From contig JAEVYS010000004.1 of the NCBI GenBank assembly GCA_023392635.1, positions 1 through 59,481 on the forward strand: 59,481 bases of DNA. The letters run 5' to 3'. Origin of the DNA: Actinomycetes bacterium. Lineage in GTDB: Bacteria; Actinomycetota; Actinomycetes; Propionibacteriales; Propionibacteriaceae. Numbering within the stretch: the stretch's first letter is position 1; each line of letters begins with the position of its first letter. Shown here one piece after another: positions 1-7,493 of the stretch. The notes beneath the pieces are model-generated. The model saw nothing but the letters and a program-made list of their open reading frames with translations. It made no database searches and was not told the origin of the DNA. Both the position numbers and the translations under genes were made by a program.

Positions 1-956
1 CCGGGGCGGCCGGGGGGGGGGGGGCGGCGGGGAGCGCTGGCGCGCGCCCACCGCGGGCGCGGCCCAGTGCCCAGGCTCGGCGCAACCGTCGTCGCCAGAC
101 CGCGGAGGGGTGGAGTTTCGCCGGGCCAGCGACGCTGATCATCATGGCCCTGTCGGTGTTCCCGGCGGCGTGGGCCCTGGTGCTGTCTCTGCAGAAGTGG
201 AACGGGTTCGCGGCCCCCCGGTTCGTCGGGTTCCAGAACTACTCGCGCCTGGTCAGCGACGCGGAGTTCCTGGACGCCGTGGCGCACACCGGCGTCTACG
301 TGGTGCTGTTCGTGCCGGCGTCGGTCCTGGCCGGGCTGTTCCTCGCGGTGGCCCTGAACCGGGAGATCCCGCTGATCGGCTTCTACCGCACCGCGATCTT
401 CGTCCCGTTCGTGGCGTCGGCCGCGGCCACCGGCATCCTGTCCACCTACCTGTTCAGCCCCCAGTACGGCCTGGTCAACAACGTGCTCCGGGTGCTGGGC
501 CTGCCGGCGCAGGGCTGGCTGGAGGACACCGGCCAGGCAATGATCGTGATCGCGGTCATGTCCTTGTGGGGCCAGGCCGCCTTCACCACGGTGATCTACC
601 TCGCCGCCCTCCAGGACATCCCCAACGAGTTGCTCGAGTCGGCCCGCATCGACGGCGCCACCCGGTGGCAGGCCTTCTGGAACGTGGTGTGGCCGCAGCT
701 GTCACCGGTGACCGTCTTCGTCACGATCTGGCAGGTGATCGGCGCGATCCAGCTGTTCGACCTCGTCTACACCACCACGCGGGGCGGGCCCCTCGACGCC
801 ACCAAGACGATCGTCTACTTCCTGTGGGAGCGGGCCTTCAAGTACCTGCAGTTCGGGTACGGCTCGGCGGCGGCCTACATCCTGTTCCTCGTGACGCTCG
901 CAATCACGATCGGCCTGGTCGTCTACGCGAGGCGCAAGAACCTGGAGGCGTTCTGA
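1..956 (+). CDS. Sugar ABC transporter permease, MalF type (5' end missing)
   Basis: Inner-membrane subunit of a carbohydrate importer of the CUT1 class. The reading frame (codons from base 3) is open to the left edge with no ATG, GTG or TTG before 144. The residues before the internal Met at 144 already look like a first membrane helix (WSFAGPATLIIM), so the true start lies outside the window and Met144 is internal. Several hydrophobic segments follow, and the EAA loop (ESARIDGATRWQAF, then VWPQLSP) that docks the ATPase is near residue 165 counted from Met144. The stop overlaps the next start as TGATG. The substrate-binding protein is presumably upstream, out of view. The first ~60 bases are almost pure G/C and encode Gly/Ala/Arg, which may be an assembly-edge artefact. 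The permease family is clear; the substrate is unknown. Confidence 0.9.
   Translation, partial: GAAGGGGAAGSAGARPPRARPSAQARRNRRRQTAEGWSFAGPATLIIMALSVFPAAWALVLSLQKWNGFAAPRFVGFQNYSRLVSDAEFLDAVAHTGVYVVLFVPASVLAGLFLAVALNREIPLIGFYRTAIFVPFVASAAATGILSTYLFSPQYGLVNNVLRVLGLPAQGWLEDTGQAMIVIAVMSLWGQAAFTTVIYLAALQDIPNELLESARIDGATRWQAFWNVVWPQLSPVTVFVTIWQVIGAIQLFDLVYTTTRGGPLDATKTIVYFLWERAFKYLQFGYGSAAAYILFLVTLAITIGLVVYARRKNLEAF
12..24 (+). repeat. 13-base G homopolymer at the left edge
   Basis: A run of 13 G lies within the first 24 bases, followed by nearly pure G/C to about base 60. In the permease frame it reads as Gly/Ala/Arg. Homopolymers at a sequence edge are often read or assembly errors; slippage-driven phase variation is the alternative. 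Confidence 0.6.
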
Positions 957-1801
957 TGGCCACCGCCGATGTCGCCGCCCGTCGCCGCCGACCGCGCCTG
1001 AGCGGCTGGCACTTCGTGCTGATGCCCCTGGCCCTGCTGTTCCTCACCCCGTTCGTGCAGATGCTGCTGGCTGCGCTCTCCCCCGCCGAGGAACTCGTGA
1101 AGTTCCCGCCTCCCTTCATCCCGTCCCGCTTGAGCCTGGACGGCATCGTCGGGCTGTTCCGCGACACCGCGATCCTGCGCTGGCTGGTCAACAGCACGAT
1201 CGTCTCGGTGATCGCCATCGGCGCCCACCTGGTGCTGTGCTCGCTGGCCGGGTACGGGTTCGCCCGGCTCCAATTCCGCGGACGAAACGTCGGCTTCTTC
1301 GCGATCGTGGCGACGATCATGATCCCGACCCAGTTGCTGATGATCCCTACCTACATCATGTTCAGCCGGATCGGCCTGATCGACTCCCTCGCCGCGGCCT
1401 TCGTGCCGTGGCTCGCCTCGGCGTTCGGCATCTTCCTGATGCGGCAGTTCTTCCTCTCGATCCCGGTCGAGCTCGAGGAGGCCGCCGCCCTCGACGGGGC
1501 CAACAAGTGGCAGACGTTCCTGCGGGTGATCCTGCCGCTGGCCCGCCCGGCACTGGCCACGCTCGCCATCTTCACCCTCCTCGGCGGCTGGAACGACCTG
1601 ATCTGGCCGCTGGTGGCCATCAACAACGAGAGCCTGTTCACGGTGCAGTTGGGCATCGCCAACTTCCAGAACACGCGGCGCACGCAGTGGTCGCTGCTGA
1701 TGGCGGGCAACGTCGTGGCCACCGCACCGCTGATCCTGTTCTTCCTGTTCGCCCAGAAGCACTTCATCGCGACGATGACGATGACGGGGCTGAAGGGATG
1801 A
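956..1801 (+). CDS. Sugar ABC transporter permease, MalG type
   Basis: Second membrane subunit of the same importer, 281 residues. The ATG at 956 shares a base with the previous stop (TGATG), which fixes the start and indicates translational coupling. The N-terminus is basic (RRRRPR) before helix 1, about six membrane helices follow, and the EAA loop reads EEAAALDGANKWQTF then LPLARP. The C-terminus ends in the TMTGLKG tail common in MalG-type permeases. The next gene starts inside its stop codon (ATGA), so permeases and kinase form one operon. No ATPase gene is visible. Substrate specificity cannot be read from permeases; the adjacent PfkB kinase suggests a sugar or sugar derivative that is phosphorylated after uptake. 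Confidence 0.93.
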   Translation: MATADVAARRRRPRLSGWHFVLMPLALLFLTPFVQMLLAALSPAEELVKFPPPFIPSRLSLDGIVGLFRDTAILRWLVNSTIVSVIAIGAHLVLCSLAGYGFARLQFRGRNVGFFAIVATIMIPTQLLMIPTYIMFSRIGLIDSLAAAFVPWLASAFGIFLMRQFFLSIPVELEEAAALDGANKWQTFLRVILPLARPALATLAIFTLLGGWNDLIWPLVAINNESLFTVQLGIANFQNTRRTQWSLLMAGNVVATAPLILFFLFAQKHFIATMTMTGLKG

Positions 1802-2757
1802 CCGCCCGCGTCCTCGTCGCCGGCGACGCCAACCTCGACCTGGTGCTGCGCGGTGACGTGCGTCCGCGATTCGGCCAGGCCGAGCAGTACCTGTCGGACG
1901 CCGCGCTCGTCCTGGGCTCCAGCGCGGGGATCTGCGCATCCGGACTGGCGCGCCTGGGCGTCGAGGTGGGCGTGGTGGCACGGGTCGGCACGGACTTCTT
2001 CGGCGAGCGGACGCGCGAGTTGCTGGCGGCGCACGGGGTGGACGCCACCGAGGTCGCCACCGTTCCCGGACCGACCGGCCTCTCGGTCATCCTCTCCGAC
2101 TCCGACCGGTCGATCCTGACCCTGCCGGGCGCGATGGTCACGCTGCGGGTCGAGGACGTCTGGGCGGCCGTCCAACGACGGCGGGCCACGCACCTGCACC
2201 TGGCCTCGTTCTACCTGGTGCCGGACCTGTGCGCCCGCGGCGCAGAGCTCCTCGCGCGTGCCCGGGCAGCCGGCCTCACCACCAGCCTGGACACCAACTG
2301 GGACCCGCAGGAGTCATGGGCGGGCGTCGAGGGATGCCTGCCCCACCTCGACGTCCTGCTGCCCAACGCCACCGAGGCGGTCCAGCTGGCCCACCGTCTG
2401 GGCGGCGATCCGCCGGTGGACGCGGAGGAGGCCGCTGACCGGCTGGCGGCCCGCGGCCCCCTCGTGGTGGTCAAGGACGGCGCGGCGGGAAGCTTCGCTG
2501 TCTCCGGTGACCGGCTCCTCCGCACGGGGTCGCTGGCGGTGGACGCGGTGGACACCACGGGCGCCGGTGACAGCTTCGACGCCGGCTTCCTCACCGCCTG
2601 GCTCGAGGGCCGACCTCTCGAGGAATGCCTGCGGTGGGCTGCCGCCGCCGGATCGATCTCGGTCACCGGCACCGGCGGCACCGGACGCCAGGCCACCCGC
2701 GCCGACGTGGAGGCGGCACTGCGAGATCTCCACCCGCGCGGGCGTCGCGGTGACTAA
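1798..2757 (+). CDS. PfkB/ribokinase-family sugar kinase
   Basis: Cytoplasmic ATP-dependent carbohydrate kinase of 319 residues, the usual family size. The N-terminal strand GDANLDLV and the C-terminal signature DTTGAGDSF (residues 252-260, catalytic Asp258 in GAGD) are the two family hallmarks. A glycine-rich segment (GSSAG) that normally lies over the sugar is near residue 42. The start overlaps the permease stop (ATGA), so the kinase probably phosphorylates the sugar imported by the two upstream permeases. Whether the substrate is fructose, ribose, KDG or an inositol/nucleoside-type compound cannot be decided. It is the last gene of the operon and is followed by a strong hairpin at 2841-2872. 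Confidence 0.92.
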   Translation: MTARVLVAGDANLDLVLRGDVRPRFGQAEQYLSDAALVLGSSAGICASGLARLGVEVGVVARVGTDFFGERTRELLAAHGVDATEVATVPGPTGLSVILSDSDRSILTLPGAMVTLRVEDVWAAVQRRRATHLHLASFYLVPDLCARGAELLARARAAGLTTSLDTNWDPQESWAGVEGCLPHLDVLLPNATEAVQLAHRLGGDPPVDAEEAADRLAARGPLVVVKDGAAGSFAVSGDRLLRTGSLAVDAVDTTGAGDSFDAGFLTAWLEGRPLEECLRWAAAAGSISVTGTGGTGRQATRADVEAALRDLHPRGRRGD

Positions 2758-2840
2758 GGTGGATTGGCTGGACGGTTGGAGGCCCCCGGCGCCGGAACGG
2801 CTGTTGCCGGCGACGGCGTCGCAGGTGCCCCGGCCGCCTC

Positions 2841-2872
2841 CGCCGGAGGCCGCTGGCGGGCGGCCTCCGGCG
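2841..2872. terminator. GC-rich hairpin between convergent genes
   Basis: A perfect 11-bp inverted repeat (CGCCGGAGGCC and GGCCTCCGGCG) encloses a 10-base loop. It sits between the end of the sugar-kinase operon and the end of the opposing oxidoreductase gene, where a terminator acting in both directions would be useful. There is no clear T-tract, as is common in GC-rich actinobacteria, so intrinsic termination is inferred from position and stem strength only. Confidence 0.5.
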
Positions 2873-2933
2873 TGAGGGGCCGCCGCCCGCCCGAGTCGCA
2901 CACCCCAACCACGAGCCACCGCGGCGCCACGGG

Positions 2934-3581
2934 TCACATGTCGCGGTAGCGTTTCGCGCCCGCCAGTGCGTCGCGGAGCGTGGCGGCCGTGTGCCACGTC
3001 ACGTAGCCGGGGGTGTCGCGCTGGATCCGCCAGCCCTCCGACAGCGGGGAGAGTTCGACCACGTCGAAGCCGAAGGCGTCGACCAGCGCGGCGACAGTTG
3101 CGCGGGCGTCCGGATCGTCGCCGGCGACCACGAGGGCCCGCCGGTCCGGCGACCCCGCCGGCCGGCCGTCGGTGGTGAGTGCCGAAGCCATGATGTGGTT
3201 GAACGCCTTGACGACCTTCGACGTCGGCAGGTGACGCTGCAGGAGTTCGGACACGGTGGTGGTCTCCTCATCCAGCTCGGCGATCTGGCCGTCGCGTGCC
3301 GGATAGTAGTTGTTGGTGTCGATCACGACCTTGCCCGCCAGGGGTTCCACCGGCACCGTGTCGATCTCGCGGGTGGGGATCGTGACCACGGCGAGGTCAG
3401 CGACCCCAGCCGCCTCCGCTGGCGTGGCGGCCCGCGCGTGCGGCCCCAGCTCGGCCACCAGTTCGCCGAGGGTCTCCGGGCCGCGCGAGTTGCTCATCAC
3501 CACGTCGTAGCCGCGCGAAACCGCGAGGCGCGCGAGTTGGGAGCCGATGTGGCCGGAGCCGATGAAACCGATCGTTGTCAT
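2934..3581 (-). CDS. NADP-binding oxidoreductase, COG2085 (F420:NADP reductase-like)
   Basis: A 215-residue Rossmann protein. The N-terminal GFIGSGHIGSQLARLA is a GxGxxG dinucleotide-binding loop, and SNSRGPETL after strand 2 is the phosphate-binding SxSR pattern of enzymes that bind NADP. VVIDTNNYYP and VKAFNHIMA are typical of the COG2085 family, which includes NADPH-F420 oxidoreductase. In this family the enzyme moves hydride between NADPH and a partner cofactor or substrate; true F420 use is not shown here. It is the last of three minus-strand genes. Its ATG lacks a clear ribosome binding site and lies 40 bases after the glycosyltransferase stop, so co-transcription is plausible. Confidence 0.85.
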   Translation of the reverse strand: MTTIGFIGSGHIGSQLARLAVSRGYDVVMSNSRGPETLGELVAELGPHARAATPAEAAGVADLAVVTIPTREIDTVPVEPLAGKVVIDTNNYYPARDGQIAELDEETTTVSELLQRHLPTSKVVKAFNHIMASALTTDGRPAGSPDRRALVVAGDDPDARATVAALVDAFGFDVVELSPLSEGWRIQRDTPGYVTWHTAATLRDALAGAKRYRDM

Positions 3582-3620
3582 GCCCGAGCAACGGTGCGCG
3601 GCGGCACGTCATTCCCGGGA

Positions 3621-4631
3621 TCAGTGCAGCAGGTCGAGGTAGAGCGCGATGTGGTCGGCCACCATGCGGTGGGCGCTGAAGCGGGTCTCGACCACCTGGC
3701 GGCAGGCGGCCGGCTCGAGTTCGGCGGCCCTGGGCAGCAGCGCGGACAACTCCGCCGTCTCGGCAAGGAAGCCGGTCACCCCGTCGTCGACGATCTCGGG
3801 CGCCGAACCGCGCGGCGTTCCCACGACCGGGGTACCGGTGGCCAGGGCCTCGATCATCGCCAGTCCGAACGGCTCGTCCCACTGGATCGGGTTGAGCAGG
3901 GCGAAGGACCCGCCCAGGAGTGCGTACTTCTCCTCGTCGGTCACCTCGCCGATGTACTCGTGGTCGCGCGTGAGGAGCGGACGGACCTCGCTGTCGAAGT
4001 ACCCCACCTCGGCCTGGGTCCGCATCTTCGCGGCGATCCGCAGTGGCACCCCGGCTGCCCGGGCGATCCGGAGTGCTTCCACCACACCCTTCGTCGGGTC
4101 CATCCGTCCCAGGAAGACGGCGTACGCGCCGCGCGTGGGCGAGAAGGGGACGGTCCCCGGGTCCAGGCCGTGGTGGATCACCCGGGCGATCGGGACGCCG
4201 TCGGCCCGGCGGGCGTGGTCGTGCGAGATCGCGACCACCGCCGTGTCCCGCGCCGCCGATCGGAACACCGCGATCGCCTCCGGGGTGAACGCGTTGTGGT
4301 GGGTGACCACGACGGGGACGCCGTCTGGCCGATGCCGGTAGAGCGGCCCGGCGACCGTGTGGTCGTGGATCAGGTCGACACCGCCCAGGGCGGAATAGGC
4401 ACGAACCACGTGGCCCATCAAGGAGGTGGCGTCGTTCGTCGCTTCCGGGTCGGACGTCGGCGCGCCGGGCACCAGCGGGACGGGGGACGTGCTGTCGGCG
4501 GCCGCGGCGAGCAGCACCTCGTGGCCGGCCTCCTGGAGGCCGCGCGCCAACAGGTCCACGACCAGCTCGGTGCCGCCGTACGCCGGCGGCGGCACCGCCA
4601 TCCACGGCGGCGAAATCAGCCCGATCCGCAT
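3621..4631 (-). CDS. Glycosyltransferase family 4
   Basis: A 336-residue GT-B retaining glycosyltransferase. The N-terminal domain has the glycine loop PPPAYGGTE, which holds the acceptor side. The C-terminal domain has FLGRMDPTKG and the EX7E motif EPFGLAMIE, with the GTPVVG turn that binds the nucleotide-sugar. This arrangement is that of family 4 enzymes that use UDP- or GDP-sugars in glycolipid, trehalose or exopolysaccharide synthesis. A good AGGAGGAGG ribosome binding site lies just upstream of the ATG at 4631. Neighbours do not reveal the acceptor. The family call is firm; the product is unknown. Confidence 0.92.
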   Translation of the reverse strand: MRIGLISPPWMAVPPPAYGGTELVVDLLARGLQEAGHEVLLAAAADSTSPVPLVPGAPTSDPEATNDATSLMGHVVRAYSALGGVDLIHDHTVAGPLYRHRPDGVPVVVTHHNAFTPEAIAVFRSAARDTAVVAISHDHARRADGVPIARVIHHGLDPGTVPFSPTRGAYAVFLGRMDPTKGVVEALRIARAAGVPLRIAAKMRTQAEVGYFDSEVRPLLTRDHEYIGEVTDEEKYALLGGSFALLNPIQWDEPFGLAMIEALATGTPVVGTPRGSAPEIVDDGVTGFLAETAELSALLPRAAELEPAACRQVVETRFSAHRMVADHIALYLDLLH

Positions 4632-4712
4632 GTCCCCTCCTCCTGCGCGGCCCGCCTGACAGCTGTACCCACGAGGAGGGGGCGGCTACTCCCACCAGCC
4701 GCCCCGGGCGCC

Positions 4713-5696
4713 CTACCGGTTGACCCCGCTCATGTCCGCGTACCGGTCACCGGCGGGAGCACCCACCGCCGCGAGCGCCGCCAGGTGCTCGGCGGTCAGC
4801 TCGATCGTGTCCGCCGCGACGTTCTCCTCGAGGTAGGCCACCCGCTTCGTGCCGGGGATGGGAGCGATGTCGTCGCCCTGTGCCAGCAGCCAGGCCAGGG
4901 CGACCTGCCCCGGCGTGGCCCCGACCTCTGTGGCGACCGCATCGACCTTCTCCACGATGCCGATGTTGCGCTGCAGGTTCTCCCCCTCGAACCGCGGGTT
5001 GTGCCGGCGGAAGTCGGACGCGTCCAGCTGGTCGACCGACCGGATGGTGCCGGTGAGGAAGCCGCGCCCCAGGGGCGAGTACGGGACGAAGCCGATGCCG
5101 AGCTCACGCACCACGGGAAGGATTTCGGCTTCGGGGTCCCGCGACCACAGGGAGTACTCGGTCTGGAGGGCGGTCACCGGGTGCACGGCGTGTGCGCGGC
5201 GGATGGTTGCTGGCGCGGCTTCCGACAGGCCGTAGTGCAGGATCTTGCCCTCTGCGACCAGCTCGGCGAGGGCGCCGACGGTCTCCTCGATCGGCGTGTC
5301 GGGATCCATCCGGTGCTGGTAGTACAGGTCGATGTGGTCGGTGGCGAGCCGTCTCAGCGACCCCTCGACCGCCAGGCGCACGTTCTCCCTGCTGCCGTCC
5401 AGGCCGCGCGTCCCGTCCCCGCGGTGGCGGATCGTGCCGAACTTGGTGGCGATCACCACCTGGTCCCGCCGTCCGGCCAGTGCCCGACCGAGGAGCTCCT
5501 CGTTCACGTACGGCCCGTACATCTCCGCGGTGTCGAACAGGGTGACGCCCAGGTCGATCGCGCGGTGGATGGTCGCGATCGAGCCGGCGTCGTCGCTGCC
5601 CGCGCCGGTGTAGAAGGCCGACATCCCCATGCAGCCCAGGCCGATCCGTCCAACCCGGAGTCCGTTGCCGAGAGTGGCTGTCCTCATCCTCTTCAT
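4713..5696 (-). CDS. Aldo/keto reductase
   Basis: NADPH-dependent oxidoreductase of 327 residues with a TIM-barrel fold. The catalytic tetrad is visible: Asp and Tyr in FDTAEMYG, Lys in IATKFG and His in LYYQHRMD. The C-terminal cofactor loop reads PIPGTKRVAYLEEN. The GLGCMGMSAFY start and overall length match the AKR13-like group of bacterial aldo/keto reductases acting on aldehydes and ketones. The start could be Met at 5696 or the internal Met at 5687; both fit. It lies 56 bases downstream of the large five-gene unit on the same strand and could be read through from it, but its sequence gives no link to that module. Confidence 0.93.
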   Translation of the reverse strand: MKRMRTATLGNGLRVGRIGLGCMGMSAFYTGAGSDDAGSIATIHRAIDLGVTLFDTAEMYGPYVNEELLGRALAGRRDQVVIATKFGTIRHRGDGTRGLDGSRENVRLAVEGSLRRLATDHIDLYYQHRMDPDTPIEETVGALAELVAEGKILHYGLSEAAPATIRRAHAVHPVTALQTEYSLWSRDPEAEILPVVRELGIGFVPYSPLGRGFLTGTIRSVDQLDASDFRRHNPRFEGENLQRNIGIVEKVDAVATEVGATPGQVALAWLLAQGDDIAPIPGTKRVAYLEENVAADTIELTAEHLAALAAVGAPAGDRYADMSGVNR

Positions 5697-5752
5697 CCCT
5701 TCGACGGTGTGTCCTGCTCAGGCTATGACCGCCGCCGAAATCGCTCTCGCCG

Positions 5753-7492
5753 TCACTCGACGAGGTAGTCGTACCGCACGCCGCTCGCCGGCAGGCCACC
5801 GCTCACCCGGGTATGGTGCGCTGCCCACACGTGCAGGCTGCCGTCCACCCATCGTGCCGCCTGGTAGGAGCGTTGCACCACGAGCCCACCGCTCGGCACC
5901 TCCTCCTCCGGGATCAGCAGGGAACCGTCCGGACCGCCGCCGAGCAGGCGGGTGACGCTTCGGACCACCCGGCGCCCGCCGTCCAGTTCGAGCACCGATC
6001 CCCTCGCCAGCGCGACCTGTTCGCCGTCGCCGGTGCGCACCGGGAGCAGCGGGATCCAATGCGGCGGAGGCGCCTGGGCCAGGTGGTAGTCGGGAGCGAC
6101 GTCCGGGTCTGCGGGCGGTTCGGGCGGACGGGCCGCGCTCAACTCGACACCGACCTGCAGCGGCGACTCACGCACCTGCTCGACCGCCCAGCCCAGGTTC
6201 GCCTGCTCGTCGCGCGCCAGCACCACCTGCTCCACGACCGGACCGAGGACCGGCTGTGCCAGCCTCGGCATCAGGTAGAAGAGGTTGGTGATGGCCGCCC
6301 CCTCCGGTGCCTCCTCGTCGTAGGGCATGGCGTGCTGGAACAGGCCCCACCGCCCCGGGCCGCCGGTCGCCGGGTGGCCGTGTGGACGCAGCAGCGTGCG
6401 TGTGCCGAAGGTGTCCGTGACCACGAGCGAGCGTCCCGACACCAGGCGCCCGACCGGCAGGTCCACGCCGATCACGAACCAGTCGTTGCCGTAGCCCGAG
6501 AGGGTCTCGATGAGGAGCAGTTGCGCGAGGTCGGTCTCGGAAGGCCGCAGCGCCGCCAGGTTCAGCTTGCCGTCCTCGAGCTCCCAGAAGCGACGGGCCG
6601 GCAGCCCGGGAGCGGTCACCGGCGCGGGCATCAGGGTGCGGGTGAGCACCTCGCCGGCCTCCGCGGCGGTCGTGCCGACGTTCACCTCGCCGTTGACGTC
6701 GAACTCGTACCAGTCAAGGGTGTCGCTGTCGTAGCGGGCCGCGGTGAGCGTGGTCTCGTCGAACGGGTCGGCCGAACGGCGTCCCGAGATGGAGGCCGTG
6801 TACTCGAACCGGGCCGGCTGCCAGCTCTCTGCGGACGGGTCGAGGTCGGCGAACAGGCCGTCGACCAGCCGCAGCCAGGCAGCTGCCGCCTCCCGCACCT
6901 CCGCACGGTCGCCCTGTGCGATCTCGACGCCGAGCCGCGGCAGGTCACGGCCGGTCAGCTCCCCGCGCAGGCGCCGTCCGTCCAGGCTGCGGCCAGCGTG
7001 CACGCGGGCGTAGCCCGCTGTCGCCGGGTCCAGGGCAGCGAATTCCGACGCGTCCGGTTCGGGCACGCTGAACGCCGCCGTGACGTCGGGCCCGTAGTCG
7101 CGGGACGTGGACTGTCCGGCCAGCAAGCGCAGGAACAGGCGGCCGGTGTCGACGCCGAGCCGTAGTCCCTCCACCGACGTCGCGACGGACGGCAGCGGCG
7201 GGCCGGCCCGCTCGATCAGGGTCTCCAGCGGCTGCGCGAGCGCGTCGAACCGGGGTGCCTGCATCTGGGTGTTGGGCGGGATCGGGCCGGCCACGAACCG
7301 GGTGGGCAGGGCTGCGACCCCCCGCCAGCGCGCCACCACCGGAGTGCCGCCGTCCTGGCCGGCGAACTCGCCGAGCTGCCACTGCCGGGCCAGCAGCCAC
7401 AAGGGGTCCTGCACCGGCGCGGTGGCCCCGGCCGTCACGTCCGGCGCCAGCGGGTCCGGCTCGAGGCGGAAGAACGTGGTGATGGATGCCAT
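5753..7492 (-). CDS. Large protein of unknown function (module gene 5, 579 aa)
   Basis: I do not recognise a named domain. The N-terminus has a compact, family-like block (DPLWLLARQWQLGEFAGQDGG, residues ~30-50) followed by VARWRGVAALPTRFVAGP, suggesting a conserved globular domain rather than spurious coding. No signal peptide or membrane helix is evident, so it is probably cytoplasmic or exported by a dedicated route. The chain is rich in Leu, Arg, Asp and Pro, and the C-terminus ends in a beta-like stretch (DGSLHVWAAHHTRVSG). The start codon is one base after the stop of the preceding 1374-residue gene (TGAcATG), so the two are translationally coupled. It is the last gene of the five-gene unit and presumably works with the other four. 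Confidence 0.85.
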   Translation of the reverse strand: MASITTFFRLEPDPLAPDVTAGATAPVQDPLWLLARQWQLGEFAGQDGGTPVVARWRGVAALPTRFVAGPIPPNTQMQAPRFDALAQPLETLIERAGPPLPSVATSVEGLRLGVDTGRLFLRLLAGQSTSRDYGPDVTAAFSVPEPDASEFAALDPATAGYARVHAGRSLDGRRLRGELTGRDLPRLGVEIAQGDRAEVREAAAAWLRLVDGLFADLDPSAESWQPARFEYTASISGRRSADPFDETTLTAARYDSDTLDWYEFDVNGEVNVGTTAAEAGEVLTRTLMPAPVTAPGLPARRFWELEDGKLNLAALRPSETDLAQLLLIETLSGYGNDWFVIGVDLPVGRLVSGRSLVVTDTFGTRTLLRPHGHPATGGPGRWGLFQHAMPYDEEAPEGAAITNLFYLMPRLAQPVLGPVVEQVVLARDEQANLGWAVEQVRESPLQVGVELSAARPPEPPADPDVAPDYHLAQAPPPHWIPLLPVRTGDGEQVALARGSVLELDGGRRVVRSVTRLLGGGPDGSLLIPEEEVPSGGLVVQRSYQAARWVDGSLHVWAAHHTRVSGGLPASGVRYDYLVE

Positions 7493-7493
7493 G

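Noticed and set aside
2991..5768. 925-codon plus-strand frame opposite three recognised enzymes
   Set aside because: It crosses three well-identified minus-strand genes and has no domain of its own.
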